From NCBI GenBank assembly GCA_947447815.1, contig CANFLJ010000077.1:1-8100 (forward strand): DNA of 8,100 bases, read 5' to 3'. Each line of letters opens with the position of its first letter. The first letter of the stretch is position 1. A program made the position numbers and the translations under genes. The notes beneath the pieces were generated by a model. It worked only from the letters and a program-made list of their open reading frames with translations. It was not told the origin of the DNA and made no database searches. This document shows positions 7,034 through 8,100 of this stretch, piece by piece. Origin of the DNA: Chitinophagaceae bacterium (lineage in GTDB: Bacteria; Bacteroidota; Bacteroidia; Chitinophagales; Chitinophagaceae).

Positions 7034-8100
7034 ATGAAGGTTAATAGAATTATAAGTCTTTTTATTACATTACTACTTTGCTCGTTTATTGCAGATGCAC
7101 AGGTATCTTCTGTGCAGTTTGGCAAGAACCGTGTACAGTATAAAAAGTTCAACTGGAAATTTTATCAGTCACCCAATACCAACGTATACGTTACACAGGG
7201 CGGTATGGATTTGGGTAAAAATGTGGTACAGATAGCCGAACAGGAATTACCACAGCTGGAAAAATATATGGAGTATAGCATAAAACGCAGAATTGAGTTT
7301 ATGGTATACAATAGCTATGACGAATACAAACAAAGCAATGTAGGACTAGGCCTCGACTGGCAATCGGCAGGTGGATTAACCAAACTGGTAAACAATAAAG
7401 TGCTCCTTTATTTTGATGGCAATCACGAGCACCTGAAACTGCAGATACGGCAAGGTATTGCCAAAGTATTATTCGACAATCTGATGTTTGGCGATGATAT
7501 TGGCGAAATTGCTACCAATCAAACCCTTCTCGATCTTCCTCAGTGGCTTACCGATGGTTACATCATGTACGTATCCGAAAACTGGAATACTACCAAAGAT
7601 GATGAACTAAGAGATATTATCCTTGCTGGTGAATATACCAAATTCTATTCCCTGGCAAACGAAAAACCTACCATCGCCGGCCCCGCTTTCTGGTTTTATA
7701 TGGAAGAAAAATATGGTAAGGAAAACATTCCTTATTTCATGTACCTCTCCCGTTTGTACAAAAGCCTGAACAAAGCAGCCTTGAAAGTTTGTAAAAAGAA
7801 ATTCAAAGAAGTACTTGCCGACTTCATGACGTTTGAAGAAGAGAAGTATTATAAGGATATGAAAGGCCGAAGAAATGCACCAAAAGGATCGATGAGTGTA
7901 ATGGAAGACGTAACAGAAAATGATTATTTCAAGTTTCAGGCCAACCCTAATCCACGCAACAATAATTATGCAGTAGTAGAATATAAGCAAGGAAAATACA
8001 GCGTAAAATATATCGAGAACTTCTACGATACCAAGGTACTTCTTACCAGTGGTATTAAAATGAAACAAAATCAGGTAAACCCCAACTACCCAATCATTGC
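7034..8100 (+). CDS. Secreted protein with inactive peptidase-MA-like N-terminal domain (5' part, cut by window edge)
   Basis: The frame is open for 355 codons to the right edge. Residues 1-22 look like a signal peptide cleaved after ADA and before Q23; C16 has no lipobox around it, so export rather than lipidation is expected. Residues of about 38-265 resemble peptidase-MA-like (gluzincin) domains: an extended start (KFYQSPNTNVYV), a helix (VVQIAEQELPQLEKYM), a strand plus YNSYDEYKQSN, and a core helix. Where an active enzyme would carry HExxH there is IRQGIAKVL (138-146). The later motif, usually WLxEG, reads PQWLTDGYI (169-177), with Asp for Glu. The domain therefore probably does not bind catalytic zinc. 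From memory, similar Bacteroidota proteins are about 1,000 residues long and continue into TolB/WD40-like beta-propeller repeats. That part lies outside the window, and the strand-rich stretch after about residue 310 (NNYAVVEYKQGKYSVKYI) could be its beginning. The ATG at 7034 is chosen because it gives the complete signal peptide. Confidence 0.85.
   Translation, partial: MKVNRIISLFITLLLCSFIADAQVSSVQFGKNRVQYKKFNWKFYQSPNTNVYVTQGGMDLGKNVVQIAEQELPQLEKYMEYSIKRRIEFMVYNSYDEYKQSNVGLGLDWQSAGGLTKLVNNKVLLYFDGNHEHLKLQIRQGIAKVLFDNLMFGDDIGEIATNQTLLDLPQWLTDGYIMYVSENWNTTKDDELRDIILAGEYTKFYSLANEKPTIAGPAFWFYMEEKYGKENIPYFMYLSRLYKSLNKAALKVCKKKFKEVLADFMTFEEEKYYKDMKGRRNAPKGSMSVMEDVTENDYFKFQANPNPRNNNYAVVEYKQGKYSVKYIENFYDTKVLLTSGIKMKQNQVNPNYPII

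Noticed and set aside
7607..8068. 153-codon minus-strand frame with hydrophobic residues
   Set aside because: It is antisense to the secreted-protein gene, whose plus-strand frame is open from a signal peptide to the edge and has family-like motifs.

Overview
This is an AT-rich window, probably from a member of the Bacteroidota and perhaps close to the Chitinophagaceae. Three things suggest this. Upstream of tetR there is a good TTTG-N19-TAnnTTTG (-33/-7) promoter, the form used by the Bacteroidota primary sigma factor. The spacers ahead of start codons are A/T-rich and lack clear Shine-Dalgarno sequences. The gene at the right edge resembles large secreted proteins I associate with this phylum. 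The family-level placement is inference.

Positions 1-4892 hold a compact minus-strand operon for a three-part RND multidrug-type efflux pump. In transcription order it reads: TetR-family regulator (4892-4269), TolC-like outer-membrane channel (4266-2860), lipoprotein periplasmic adaptor (2833-1628) and the N-terminal half of an HAE1/AcrB-like inner-membrane RND pump (1584 to beyond the left edge). Gaps are only 2, 26 and 43 bases. One promoter at 4910-4940 could serve all four genes. The expected logic is that the pump takes substrate from the inner membrane or periplasm using the proton gradient, the adaptor bridges the periplasm, and the channel releases it outside, while the TetR protein represses its own operon until a ligand binds.

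Positions 4893-5315 hold that promoter, a featureless AT-rich stretch and a strong intrinsic terminator (5234-5278). The terminator closes the next minus-strand gene, a NarL/LuxR-type response regulator at 5945-5316. No histidine kinase lies beside it in the window.

Positions 5946-7033 are about 1.1 kb without a convincing gene. They contain a -7 element for the response regulator, nested inverted repeats around a compact hairpin (6302-6440), a degenerate thrice-repeated motif, and a perfect 14-bp tandem duplication (6929-6956).

From 7034 a plus-strand gene runs off the right edge. It encodes a secreted protein whose N-terminal domain looks like a peptidase-MA/gluzincin fold with its zinc-binding residues replaced. 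I see no clearly new multi-gene system. The most distinctive items are this apparent pseudo-peptidase and the structured, gene-free region before it.
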